DNA of 33,000 bases, taken from positions 1 through 33,000 of the forward strand of contig JAGPIS010000002.1 of assembly GCA_018054835.1 (NCBI GenBank), written 5' to 3'. Positions 15,624 through 23,530 of the stretch are shown here, in pieces. The notes below the pieces were generated by a model. The model had not been told where the DNA came from. It made no database searches and was given only the letters and a program-made list of their open reading frames with translations. The translations under genes were made by a program, and so were the position numbers. The stretch is from Breznakibacter sp. GTDB taxonomy: Bacteria; Bacteroidota; Bacteroidia; Bacteroidales; Marinilabiliaceae. Positions within the stretch are counted from its first letter, which is position 1, and every line of letters starts with the position of its first letter.

Positions 15624-16444
15624 TGAAGTTAATAACGATATCGGTTGTGTTATATAATACATCATTGTTCGATATTGAGGCTGTTATAAATTCAGTTGAT
15701 TTTACAATATGTGATTTAGTCTTTTTTGATAATTCAAATTCTGCATCTATCAAGGAATATGTTGAAAGATTTGCTGAGGTTTCTTACGTGTCCATAGGTA
15801 AAAATATAGGTTTTGGTGCTGCGCATAATATTGTTCTAAAGAATACATCGTTAGATACTAGATATGTACTTGTCTTAAATCCTGATGTGTTTTTTGAGAA
15901 ATCTCTTCTAAAGAATCTTTTGAGTATTTATAATGTGAAAAAAAATGTGGGTATTGTAGCCCCAAAAGTTGTTTATCCCAATGGAGATTTACAGTATACT
16001 TGCAGATTACTTCCTAGTATAAAGGATTTACTTATCCGCAAATTTGTCATTATGACTAAAGGTGAGAATTCGTTAGAATTAGGCGATCTTAGATTTACGG
16101 GATATTCCAAGGAAATGAATGTTCCTTTTGTATTAGGTTGTTTTTTATTATTAGAAAGATCTCTATACAATGCTATTGGTGGTTTTGATGAAAGATTCTT
16201 TATGTACATGGAAGATTTGGATTTATGTAGAAAGGTATTGTGTGCTGAAAAGGATATTTTATTTATCCCGGATGTCTCAATTACCCACCGATATGGGAAA
16301 GGTTCTAGAAGATATTTTAAGCTAATGCGGTATCATTTTGTTAGTATGATGAAATACTATAATAAGTGGGGATGGCTTTTTGATGAAGACCGGAAAAGAA
16401 TTAATAATAAAGTGTTATTAGAATTAGGAAAACTACACCAATGA
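15623..16444 (+). CDS. Family 2 glycosyltransferase (rhamnosyltransferase-like)
   Basis: A 273-residue GT2 enzyme of the WbbL/RfbF-like group, many of which transfer rhamnose. The ATG at 15623 overlaps the previous stop (TGATG) and is preceded by an AAAGGAGG stretch, the clearest Shine-Dalgarno-like sequence noticed in the cluster. Motifs are 'SVVLYNT', 'VFFDNSNS', 'NIGFGAAHN', 'LVLNPDVFF' and '[17 protein letters not shown]', which together are typical of this group. A rhamnose donor is plausible because rmlA, rmlC and rmlD begin directly downstream. This is the last gene of the AT-rich block; composition changes sharply at rmlA. Confidence 0.85.
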   Translation: MKLITISVVLYNTSLFDIEAVINSVDFTICDLVFFDNSNSASIKEYVERFAEVSYVSIGKNIGFGAAHNIVLKNTSLDTRYVLVLNPDVFFEKSLLKNLLSIYNVKKNVGIVAPKVVYPNGDLQYTCRLLPSIKDLLIRKFVIMTKGENSLELGDLRFTGYSKEMNVPFVLGCFLLLERSLYNAIGGFDERFFMYMEDLDLCRKVLCAEKDILFIPDVSITHRYGKGSRRYFKLMRYHFVSMMKYYNKWGWLFDEDRKRINNKVLLELGKLHQ

Positions 16445-17319
16445 AAGGCATTATCCTAGCCGGCGGTTCCGGCACGCGCTTGCATCCCATCACATTGGCC
16501 ACCAGCAAGCAGCTGTTGCCGGTTTACGATAAGCCAATGATTTACTATCCGTTGTCGGTTTTGATGCTGTCAGGGATAAGGGAAATTTTGATCATCACCA
16601 CACCCGAAGACCAACCTGGATTTAAGAGGTTGTTGGGCGATGGTTCGCAGTTTGGCATTGAGCTGTCGTATGTGGTGCAGCCATCACCCGATGGTTTGGC
16701 GCAGGCCTTCATCTTAGGGGAGGAGTTTATTGGAGGCGATGATGTTTGCTTGGTATTGAGCGATAATATCTTCTATGGACATGGCTTCACCAACCTGCTT
16801 TCCAGTGCCGTGCGTACTGTTGCAGAGGAGTCCAAAGCGGCTGTGTTTGGTTATTACGTAACTGATCCTGAACGGTATGGCGTTTGCACTTTTGATGCCG
16901 ATGGCAATGTTACCACCATAGAGGAGAAGCCATCCGTCCCCAAAAGCAATTATGCGGTTGTAGGCTTGTACTTCTACCCCAATGATGTGATTCAGGTTGC
17001 AAAGGGAATAAAACCCAGTGAGCGAGGAGAACTTGAGATCACCACGGTGAATCAAGTCTATCTCGATAACCAACGCCTAAAAGTAGAATTGATGGGGCGT
17101 GGTTTTGCCTGGTTGGATACCGGAACCCACGAATCTTTATTGGAAGCTAGTCACTTTGTGGAGACTTTGGAAAAGCGGATAGGTTTAAAGGTCGCTTGTC
17201 CCGAGGAGATTGCCTATTATCAAAAGTGGATTAGCAAAGCAGAGTTAAAGGTGCTTGGCGAAAAGTTGAATAAGAATCAATATGGGCAATACCTATTGTG
17301 CTTGGTAAATCGAATGTAA
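16441..17319 (+). CDS. rmlA: Glucose-1-phosphate thymidylyltransferase
   Basis: Makes dTDP-glucose from glucose-1-phosphate and dTTP, the entry to both dTDP-rhamnose and the dTDP-3-amino-sugar pathway here. Its 292 residues match the family length. The nucleotide-binding signature G-G-S-G-T-R-L-H-P is at the N-terminus, followed by '[15 protein letters not shown]'. '[10 protein letters not shown]' holds the metal-binding Asp, and E-K-P and '[13 protein letters not shown]' follow. ATGA overlap couples it to the upstream glycosyltransferase. GC content rises abruptly at its first codon. Confidence 0.97.
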   Translation: MKGIILAGGSGTRLHPITLATSKQLLPVYDKPMIYYPLSVLMLSGIREILIITTPEDQPGFKRLLGDGSQFGIELSYVVQPSPDGLAQAFILGEEFIGGDDVCLVLSDNIFYGHGFTNLLSSAVRTVAEESKAAVFGYYVTDPERYGVCTFDADGNVTTIEEKPSVPKSNYAVVGLYFYPNDVIQVAKGIKPSERGELEITTVNQVYLDNQRLKVELMGRGFAWLDTGTHESLLEASHFVETLEKRIGLKVACPEEIAYYQKWISKAELKVLGEKLNKNQYGQYLLCLVNRM

Positions 17320-17868
17320 ATGAAATTTATAAAAACGAAGCTTGACGGGTGCGTGATTATCGAACCCAAGGTGTTTGGCGACCAGCGGGGGTATTTCTTC
17401 GAGTCCTTCAATCAAAAGCAGTTTGAGGAGAATGTGGGTCAAGTAAATTTTGTTCAGGATAATGAATCTCGTTCAAGTTATGGTGTTCTTAGAGGATTAC
17501 ACTTTCAATTGCCACCCTTTAATCAGGCCAAATTAGTCCGCTGCATTGAGGGGCAAGTATTGGATGTGGCGGTTGATTTGCGGAAAAACTCCCCAACCTA
17601 CAAACAACATATCACGGTGCTTCTTTCCTATGAAAATAAGCGGCAATTGTTTGTGCCAAGAGGCTTCGCCCACGGTTTTGTCGTATTGAGTCAATCGGCC
17701 ATTTTTTCTTATAAGGTGGACAATTGGTATGCCCCGGAGCAGGACTCCGGCATTGCCTGGAACGATCCGGAGTTAAATATTGATTGGCAAATAGAGGAAG
17801 AGTCCATTCTCCTTTCGGGTAAGGATAAATTGCTAAAATTATTATCGGAAACAGAAATACCCTTTTGA
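17320..17868 (+). CDS. rmlC: dTDP-4-dehydrorhamnose 3,5-epimerase
   Basis: Epimerises C3 and C5 of dTDP-4-keto-6-deoxyglucose. It is a 182-residue cupin of normal length. The catalytic-base histidine is in 'GVLRGLHFQ' (H61). R-G-Y-F-F-E-S-F near the N-terminus and 'VPRGFAHGF' are conserved family motifs. 'YKVDNWYAPEQD' carries the conserved active-site Tyr region. It starts immediately after the rmlA stop and ends 1 nt before rmlD, so the three genes form one translational unit. Confidence 0.97.
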   Translation: MKFIKTKLDGCVIIEPKVFGDQRGYFFESFNQKQFEENVGQVNFVQDNESRSSYGVLRGLHFQLPPFNQAKLVRCIEGQVLDVAVDLRKNSPTYKQHITVLLSYENKRQLFVPRGFAHGFVVLSQSAIFSYKVDNWYAPEQDSGIAWNDPELNIDWQIEEESILLSGKDKLLKLLSETEIPF

Positions 17869-17869
17869 T

Positions 17870-18724
17870 ATGCAAATTCTAGTCACAGGAGTAAATGGCC
17901 AGCTAGGCTCCGAATTGCGTGAGTTATCGGTGAATAGTAAATATGATTTTCTTTTTACCGATGTCAATGAGCTTGACTTGTGCAATAAAACTGAACTTTT
18001 TACCTTTTTTGAGAAGAATCAGATTGATGTCATGATCAATTGTGCTGCCTATACCGCTGTTGATAAGGCCGAAACAGATGTCGAGATGGCGAGAAGCGTC
18101 AACGCCATAGCCGTGAAAAATTTGGTGGAGGTAGCTCAAACGCATGCAGTCAAACTGATCCATGTGTCAACTGATTACGTGTTCAATGGGAATCATTATC
18201 AACCGCTACAAGAAGAGGATGCTGTGTCGCCATTAGGGATCTATGGTGAAACCAAGCGGGAGGGGGAGAATTATGTGTTGGAATCCGACATTGATGGTAC
18301 TGTGATCCGAACCTCTTGGTTGTATTCCTCGCATGGTAATAATTTTGTCAAGACGATGATGCGTTTGGGAAAAGAACGCAGTGAGTTGGGGGTGATTTTC
18401 GATCAAATCGGCACACCCACCTATGCACGTGACTTGGCTAAAGCTATTTTAATTATGGTTAAGGCAGGAGAGCCATTCCGCAACAAGCTCTACCATTTTT
18501 CCAACGAAGGGGTGGCTTCCTGGTACGACTTTGCCAAGGCCATCATGGAGATCGCCGAGATTGATTGTCAAGTGAAGCCCATTGGAACAGCCGATTATCC
18601 AACACCTGCCAAGCGGCCGCATTACTCAGTGATGAGCAAGACACGGATCAAACAGGATTATGGGTTGGAGATTCCCTATTGGAGGGATTCGTTGAAGGAG
18701 TGTATTGGGATTATGAAGTTATAA
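17870..18724 (+). CDS. rmlD: dTDP-4-dehydrorhamnose reductase
   Basis: An NADPH-dependent reductase completing dTDP-L-rhamnose. It is an extended SDR of 284 residues with an N-terminal G-V-N-G-Q-L-G Rossmann motif. 'NCAAYTAVDKAE' and 'HVSTDYVFNG' are RmlD signatures, and Y-G-E-T-K is the catalytic Y-x3-K. I considered GDP-fucose synthase because that enzyme is otherwise missing here, but the motifs and the position after rmlC identify RmlD. Confidence 0.95.
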   Translation: MQILVTGVNGQLGSELRELSVNSKYDFLFTDVNELDLCNKTELFTFFEKNQIDVMINCAAYTAVDKAETDVEMARSVNAIAVKNLVEVAQTHAVKLIHVSTDYVFNGNHYQPLQEEDAVSPLGIYGETKREGENYVLESDIDGTVIRTSWLYSSHGNNFVKTMMRLGKERSELGVIFDQIGTPTYARDLAKAILIMVKAGEPFRNKLYHFSNEGVASWYDFAKAIMEIAEIDCQVKPIGTADYPTPAKRPHYSVMSKTRIKQDYGLEIPYWRDSLKECIGIMKL

Positions 18725-18802
18725 TAGTTGTTGAAACTATTTCATCAATACCTCGGTTTTTGAAATTTGTAATATCAATAATAATATTGTTTTGATTTTT
18801 CT

Positions 18803-19918
18803 ATGCAAAAAATCGCATTAATCACCGGTATCACCGGTCAGGATGGCGCCTATCTAGCGGAATTTTTATTGAAGAAGGGATATATGGTGCATGGCATCAA
18901 GCGTCGCGCTTCGTTGTTTAACACCGACCGGATTGATCACCTCTACCAGGATCCTCATGTGGAGAACCGAAACTTGATACTTCATTATGGGGATTTGACG
19001 GACTCCATGAATTTGACCCGCATCATCCAGGAGGTTCAACCCGATGAGATTTACAACCTGGCGGCCATGAGCCATGTGAAGGTCAGTTTCGATACCCCCG
19101 AATATACGGCCAATGCCGATGGGATTGGTACCTTGCGCATCCTGGAGGCTGTCCGGCTGCTTGGTTTGACGCACAAGACGCGTGTTTACCAGGCTTCCAC
19201 ATCTGAGTTGTATGGCTTGGTGCAGGCGGTGCCACAAAGCGAGACGACACCTTTTTATCCCAGGAGCCCTTATGCTGTGGCAAAAATGTATGGCTACTGG
19301 ATCACGGTGAATTACCGCGAGGCTTATGATATGTTTGCCTGCAACGGCATCCTGTTCAACCACGAGAGTCCATTGCGGGGTGAGACGTTTGTCACCCGCA
19401 AGATCACGCGTGCCGTTTCACGCATCGGTCTGGGCTTGCAGGACTGCCTCTATCTGGGTAATCTCGATGCCAAACGCGATTGGGGGCATGCCAAGGATTA
19501 CATCAAAGCCATGTGGTTGATCCTCCAGCAAGAAAAAGCAGAGGATTATGTGATTGCCACCGGCATCACCACCAAGGTGCGCGATTTCGTTAAGATGGCC
19601 TTTGGTGAGGTGGGCATTGAAGTGGCCTTTTCTGGTGAGGGGGTGGATGAAGTTGGTACGGTGGTCAAGTGCAACCTGCCGGAGTTTCAAGTGGCCGAAA
19701 GTACTGTGGTGGTTCGTGTCGATCCCCGCTATTTTCGCCCCACTGAGGTGGATCTGCTGATTGGTGACCCTACCAAATCGAAGACCAAGCTGGGTTGGGA
19801 GCCTGAGTACGATCTGCCTGCCTTGGTGAAGGACATGATGGAAAACGATGTGCGGTTGGTCAAGAAAGATCGATATTTGAAAGCGGGTGGTTTCGAGACG
19901 TTGAATTATTTTGAATAA
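18803..19918 (+). CDS. gmd: GDP-mannose 4,6-dehydratase
   Basis: Converts GDP-mannose to GDP-4-keto-6-deoxymannose, the precursor of GDP-L-fucose and of several other 6-deoxysugars. It has 371 residues, the usual length. [10 protein letters not shown] is the cofactor motif, followed by '[17 protein letters not shown]'. 'QASTSELYG' has the catalytic Thr/Ser-Glu pair and '[12 protein letters not shown]' the Y-x3-K. '[17 protein letters not shown]' is diagnostic. ManC, encoded 1.1 kb downstream, would supply GDP-mannose. No fcl reductase gene is present, so the end product depends on genes elsewhere. Confidence 0.97.
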   Translation: MQKIALITGITGQDGAYLAEFLLKKGYMVHGIKRRASLFNTDRIDHLYQDPHVENRNLILHYGDLTDSMNLTRIIQEVQPDEIYNLAAMSHVKVSFDTPEYTANADGIGTLRILEAVRLLGLTHKTRVYQASTSELYGLVQAVPQSETTPFYPRSPYAVAKMYGYWITVNYREAYDMFACNGILFNHESPLRGETFVTRKITRAVSRIGLGLQDCLYLGNLDAKRDWGHAKDYIKAMWLILQQEKAEDYVIATGITTKVRDFVKMAFGEVGIEVAFSGEGVDEVGTVVKCNLPEFQVAESTVVVRVDPRYFRPTEVDLLIGDPTKSKTKLGWEPEYDLPALVKDMMENDVRLVKKDRYLKAGGFETLNYFE

Positions 19919-19933
19919 TCTTGACCTCAAATG

Positions 19934-20471
19934 GAAGCCCCCTCCGGCTCCCCCCGAGGGGGAGTGGCTGAACGCGCGGGATGGTATGCGAAAAAGTATG
20001 CGAACAATATTGCGCGCCGCTGCCGCTTGGAAGTCTGAAAGACTCGACCTTCATAACCACAGGTAAGCGTAGCGCAACCTTTGGTAGCCAGTAACAAATG
20101 GACTTTGCCTGAAAGGCAAGACCTATGTGGTGGGTTCTGCCTTACAGGCAGTGGTTTTATACTGGTGGTAACACCACCGGTCAGTGACCTGCTCTAATTA
20201 ATGGTGGGATTTATTTGGTTTTCTAATCCCGATTAACCCTTTCAGGGTATTCACCACTTCGCGGTTTAAATCTCAACTCTTAATTTGCATATTTAAGATA
20301 CATCCTGTTTATCAAGGGTCAGCGATCCGAAATATGAATTGGCACAAGAAAAGGAGTGTTCCAGTGCTCTGCACCTTAGGGATCATGAGGAACGACATCT
20401 TTCTTCAAATATTTCGCGGCGCTGCCGCTAAATGAAAGTCCCCTCCGGCTCCCCCATGGGGGAGTGACGGA
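19934..20471. repeat. Pair of CCTCCGGCTCCCCC hairpin repeats
   Basis: A unit with CCCCTCCGGCTCCCCC, a 2-nt loop and GGGGGAGTGRCKGAA occurs at about 19938-19972 (loop GA) and again at about 20440-20472 (loop AT). A GCTGCCGCT word lies nearby in each case (20010-20018 and 20422-20429). A degenerate third copy lies at 23404-23443. It looks like a dispersed REP-type element. Confidence 0.65.
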
Positions 20472-20830
20472 ATGTGCCTCCTGAAAGCTTCTAAACTTCA
20501 AGATTTTGGGGCTCTTTTTACACGACCGGAGGTCGTCATGTGATTAACCGCGGATGGAATCCGCGGGTTCAGGGGCTCAGCGGAATACCAACCCCGAAGC
20601 GGGTTGAACTGGAAATAACCATTAATGGCTGACAGCCATATTTATTTCAGCCCGGGGCAACGTCCCTGGATAGATTGAAATAATGAGGAATGAACCCTAG
20701 ATGGGCGGCTTAATCCATCAGTATCAAATCTTACCTAACAAATATAAGCTGCCATGCTAGGGCTATGAGATATTGGAGTACACATGCCCGAGGCGATGCC
20801 TCGGGCTGAATTAAGCTGTCCCTGCGGGAC
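20105..20830. repeat. Array of unlike short hairpins
   Basis: Perfect small stem-loops follow one another with different stem sequences. They are TTGCC/GGCAA (20105-20119), CTGCC/GGCAG (20137-20151), GGTGG/CCACC (20164-20178), ACCC/GGGT (20236-20248), ACGACC/GGTCGT (20522-20536) and CCGCGGAT/ATCCGCGG (20548-20566). Then come AACCC/GGGTT (20590-20605), ATGGCT/AGCCAT (20625-20639), GCCCGAGGC/GCCTCGGGC (20786-20806) and GTCCC/GGGAC (20818-20830). Loops are 5-6 nt in some units and exactly 3 nt in others. The function is unknown. Confidence 0.75.
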
Positions 20831-20964
20831 GATTTTACTGTTTGGCAATCAATGTTTTTTGCGACTTCTTGGTTTCTGAATATTTCAACTTCAAAACACT
20901 TGATTAACCAGCAGACCATAGGCTTTGGGACGCCAAAACTCAGAACCTAAAACTCCCAACTCTG

Positions 20965-21049
20965 TTTCCTGATCATTGTTCCCTGTTTAACTTTTTAACT
21001 CTTCAACTCTTCAACTCTTCAACTCTTCAACTCTCAAAACTCATATCTC
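20965..21049 (+). repeat. Heptad and octad array E, abutting manC
   Basis: Three 7-nt units (TTTCCTG, ATCATTG, TTCCCTG; 20965-20985) are followed without a gap by 64 nt. This divides into eight 8-nt units, including four identical TTCAACTC units in a row (21002-21033), and ends exactly at the manC ATG at 21050. No purine-rich ribosome-binding site is visible. Confidence 0.85.
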
Positions 21050-22120
21050 ATGACTAACCACCTAATCATTATGGCCGGCGGTGTGGGCAGCCGCTTTTGG
21101 CCCATGAGCACGCCCGAAAAGCCCAAGCAGTTCATCGATGTGTTGGGGGTGGGTCGCAGCCTGCTGCAACTGACGGTGGATCGTTTTGGCGACCTTTTCA
21201 CACCCGACCGCATCTGGATTGTCACTTCGGCAGCTTACCGCTCTGTGGTGATGGAGCAACTGCCTGGTGTTCCCGAAGAAAATATTTTATTGGAGCCTTG
21301 CATGCGCAATACGGCCCCTTGCATCGGCTATGTGGCCTGGAAAATCAAGCAGCGCCATCCCGAGGCCACGCTGGTGGTGTCGCCGGCCGACCATTTCATC
21401 CTCGATGCCCCTGCTTTCCGGTCGGTGATACAGTCAGGACTTGACTTTGTGAAGGGTACCGGCCGGGTTTTGACCCTCGGCATGGCACCCACCCGTCCCG
21501 ACACGGGTTATGGCTACATCCACTCAGGTGTGCCAGTTGCAGGCTCCCCTGTGATGGCCGTGCAGGCTTTTAAGGAGAAGCCGGTGTTGGAGGTGGCGCA
21601 ACGTTACCTATCCGAAGGGGGTTATTATTGGAATGCCGGCATCTTCCTGTGGGAGGTTGCCACGGTGGAGAAGGCCATCAGGCGCTTTGAGCCGGAAATG
21701 GCCGCCATACTCGATGAGATGGGCAAAAGCTTTTATAGTTCCCAGGAACAAGAGAGGGTGAACCGTCTTTTCCCAACCTGCAAGAGCATCTCCATAGACT
21801 ATGCCGTGATGGAGCGACTGAGTGGGCAGGATGGCACGGGCACCGATGGGTTGTATGTGTTACCGGGTGACTTCGGGTGGAGTGATCTGGGGACTTGGGG
21901 TTCGCTCTATGCGCGCTTGGAGAAGGATGAAGAAGGAAATGCCGTGGTTGGTGATGGCGTCACCATGATTGAAAGTCGTGGTTGCGTGGTGCGGGCACCC
22001 CATGGAAAAAAGATGGTGCTGCAAGGCATGGACGATTACATCGTGGCCGAAGACCAAGGCACCCTGCTGATCTGCAAGAAAGACCAGGAGCAACGTATCA
22101 AAGAGTTTAGTAGTCGATAA
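21050..22120 (+). CDS. manC: Mannose-1-phosphate guanylyltransferase
   Basis: Makes GDP-mannose from mannose-1-phosphate and GTP. Its 356 residues correspond to the GMP pyrophosphorylase domain only, without a fused phosphomannose isomerase domain. Signature motifs are 'IMAGGVGSRFWP', P-K-Q-F-I-D, 'EPCMRNTAPCIGY', 'SPADHFI', F-K-E-K-P and 'YYWNAGIFLW'. 'SIDYAVMER' and 'PGDFGWSDLGTW' follow. The product feeds Gmd. The only sequence directly before its ATG is the octad array, so translation may not use a classical Shine-Dalgarno interaction. Confidence 0.97.
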   Translation: MTNHLIIMAGGVGSRFWPMSTPEKPKQFIDVLGVGRSLLQLTVDRFGDLFTPDRIWIVTSAAYRSVVMEQLPGVPEENILLEPCMRNTAPCIGYVAWKIKQRHPEATLVVSPADHFILDAPAFRSVIQSGLDFVKGTGRVLTLGMAPTRPDTGYGYIHSGVPVAGSPVMAVQAFKEKPVLEVAQRYLSEGGYYWNAGIFLWEVATVEKAIRRFEPEMAAILDEMGKSFYSSQEQERVNRLFPTCKSISIDYAVMERLSGQDGTGTDGLYVLPGDFGWSDLGTWGSLYARLEKDEEGNAVVGDGVTMIESRGCVVRAPHGKKMVLQGMDDYIVAEDQGTLLICKKDQEQRIKEFSSR

Positions 22121-22128
22121 AAAAGGAT

Positions 22129-22158
22129 CCACAGATTCGCACAGATTTTACACGGATT
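22129..22158 (+). repeat. CACAGATT-type periodic repeat
   Basis: CACAGATT, CACAGATT and CACGGATT words are spaced 10-11 nt apart just after manC, with AATCAGTGTAATTAGTGG further on (about 22211-22228). It is related in style to the CACAGTGT array around the GxxExxY gene. Confidence 0.6.
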
Positions 22159-22167
22159 ACTCTTTCT

Positions 22168-22197
22168 ATTGATTAACAATATTTTATTGTAATTTTG
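22168..22197 (+). promoter_or_regulatory. Candidate promoter for rmlB
   Basis: A TAATTTTG -7 element (22190-22197) matches TAnnTTTG exactly. ATTG at 22168-22171 is a weak -33 element 18 nt upstream. It lies about 50 nt before the rmlB ATG. Confidence 0.45.
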
Positions 22198-22245
22198 AGA
22201 AATCATTTATAATCAGTGTAATTAGTGGAGAAAACCAGTTGAGTT

Positions 22246-23256
22246 ATGAAAAGCATTCTTGTTACCGGGGGCGCCGGGTTTATCGGTGCCAATTTTGTGC
22301 CCTATTTTGTGGCAAAGTATCCCGATTACCGGGTCATCAATTTGGATAAGCTGACTTATGCCGGCAACCTCGACAACCTTCAGGAGGTAATTGGTGCTGG
22401 CAACTATGAGTTTGTGAAAGGAGATATCTGCAACCGCGAATTGGTGGAGTATCTCTTCGAAAAGTATGATATTCGCGGGGTGGTGCACTTCGCCGCCGAG
22501 AGCCATGTGGATAACTCCATCAGTGGCCCCGAGGTGTTTATCAAGACCAACCTGAATGGCACCTTCACCTTGCTCGATGTGGCGCGCCGCTACTGGATGA
22601 GCGCCCCCTTCACCTTCAAGCCTGGTTACGAAGGGTGCCGCTTCCATCACATCTCCACCGATGAGGTGTATGGCACCTTGGGTGAGACAGGCCTCTTCCG
22701 CGAGGACACCCCCTATGCCCCCAATAGTCCTTACTCATCGTCAAAGGCAGGGTCGGACATGCTGGTGCGGGCTTATCATCACACCTACGGCATGGATGTC
22801 ACCACCTCCAACTGCAGCAACAATTACGGACCCAAGCAGCACCACGAGAAGCTGATTCCCACCATCATCCGCAAGGCCATCTCGGGTGCGAACATACCCA
22901 TTTATGGCGACGGCAAAAATATTCGTGACTGGTTGTATGTGTTGGACCATTGCACCGGCATCGACTTGGTGTACCACAAAGGGAAATTGGGCGAGACTTA
23001 CAACATTGGAGGACGCAACGAGCGCGACAACCTTTTTATTGTGAACCACATCTGCGAGATCTTGGATCGGAAACAGCCTCGTAACGATGGGCAATCGTAC
23101 AAGTCGCAAATCACCTTTGTTCAGGATCGTGCCGGTCACGACCGCCGTTATGCCATCGATGCTACCAAGATTGAGACTGAGTTGGGCTGGAAGGCCGCCG
23201 AGAATTTCGAAACCGGCATTGAGAAGACCATTGATTGGTATTTGAAGATGATGTGA
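22246..23256 (+). CDS. rmlB: dTDP-glucose 4,6-dehydratase
   Basis: Converts dTDP-glucose to dTDP-4-keto-6-deoxyglucose, the branch point between the rhamnose pathway (RmlC/D) and the 3-amino-sugar pathway (FdtA/B/C type). It has 336 residues. Motifs are G-G-A-G-F-I-G, 'LDKLTYAGNLDNL', 'HFAAESHVDNSI', 'HISTDEVYG', 'YSSSKAGSDMLVRAYHHTYG' (catalytic Y-x3-K) and 'NIRDWLYVLDHC'. It is separated from rmlA, rmlC and rmlD by gmd and manC. A candidate promoter precedes it, so it may be transcribed independently. Confidence 0.97.
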   Translation: MKSILVTGGAGFIGANFVPYFVAKYPDYRVINLDKLTYAGNLDNLQEVIGAGNYEFVKGDICNRELVEYLFEKYDIRGVVHFAAESHVDNSISGPEVFIKTNLNGTFTLLDVARRYWMSAPFTFKPGYEGCRFHHISTDEVYGTLGETGLFREDTPYAPNSPYSSSKAGSDMLVRAYHHTYGMDVTTSNCSNNYGPKQHHEKLIPTIIRKAISGANIPIYGDGKNIRDWLYVLDHCTGIDLVYHKGKLGETYNIGGRNERDNLFIVNHICEILDRKQPRNDGQSYKSQITFVQDRAGHDRRYAIDATKIETELGWKAAENFETGIEKTIDWYLKMM

Positions 23257-23284
23257 TAATTAACTGATGTGCTTATTTGAAAAT

Positions 23285-23443
23285 CCGATAATTACGCTAA
23301 TCGGCTGAATTGGCTAAAGCCCATAGATGGGGGTTGACTTTTTAACCACGGCCTTAAGGTCGTGGTAATTCATTTCACTCATATTATTGGGTTATATACT
23401 CATACCGGAGGCCTTCTCCGGTTTCCCGATGGGAGTGATGGAA
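23285..23443. repeat. Second hairpin cluster, before wzi
   Basis: Stem-loops are CCGAT/ATCGG (23285-23304), GGCT/AGCC (23312-23321), ACCACGGCC/GGTCGTGGT with a TTAA loop and one G-T pair (23345-23366), and ACCGGAG/CTCCGGT (23404-23422). The last is part of a degenerate copy of the repeat seen at 19938 and 20440 (continuing to GATGGGAGTGATGGAATG). Confidence 0.65.
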
Positions 23444-23462
23444 TGGATGACTTTAAAACCTT

Positions 23463-23530
23463 TGACCTCTCAACTCCTCGACTTAGGGACTCCTCCGACT
23501 TTTCAACTCTTCATCTTTTCAACTCTTCGC
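23463..23530 (+). repeat. Octad array F, before wzi
   Basis: Eight CAACTCTT/CGACTTTT-type units (one of them 9 nt) run from 23463 to 23527. Three bases then separate them from the wzi ATG at 23531. Confidence 0.75.

Larger units (their letters stand above)
19919..21049. other. 1.1-kb gene-free stretch between gmd and manC
   Basis: I see no credible coding sequence here. The stretch contains two copies of a CTCCCCC/GGGGGAG element, a long series of unrelated short hairpins, and a heptad plus octad array running into the manC start codon. These parts are annotated separately. Confidence 0.8.

Noticed and set aside
17870-18724. GDP-fucose synthase (fcl)
   Set aside because: Sequence motifs and adjacency to rmlC identify RmlD.
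20105-20830. CRISPR array
   Set aside because: The repeated structures have different stem sequences and irregular spacing, and no cas genes are present. They are unlike hairpins, not identical repeats with spacers.
23387-23530. N-terminal extension of Wzi
   Set aside because: It translates hairpin and octad sequence. The ATG at 23531 directly precedes a proper signal peptide.
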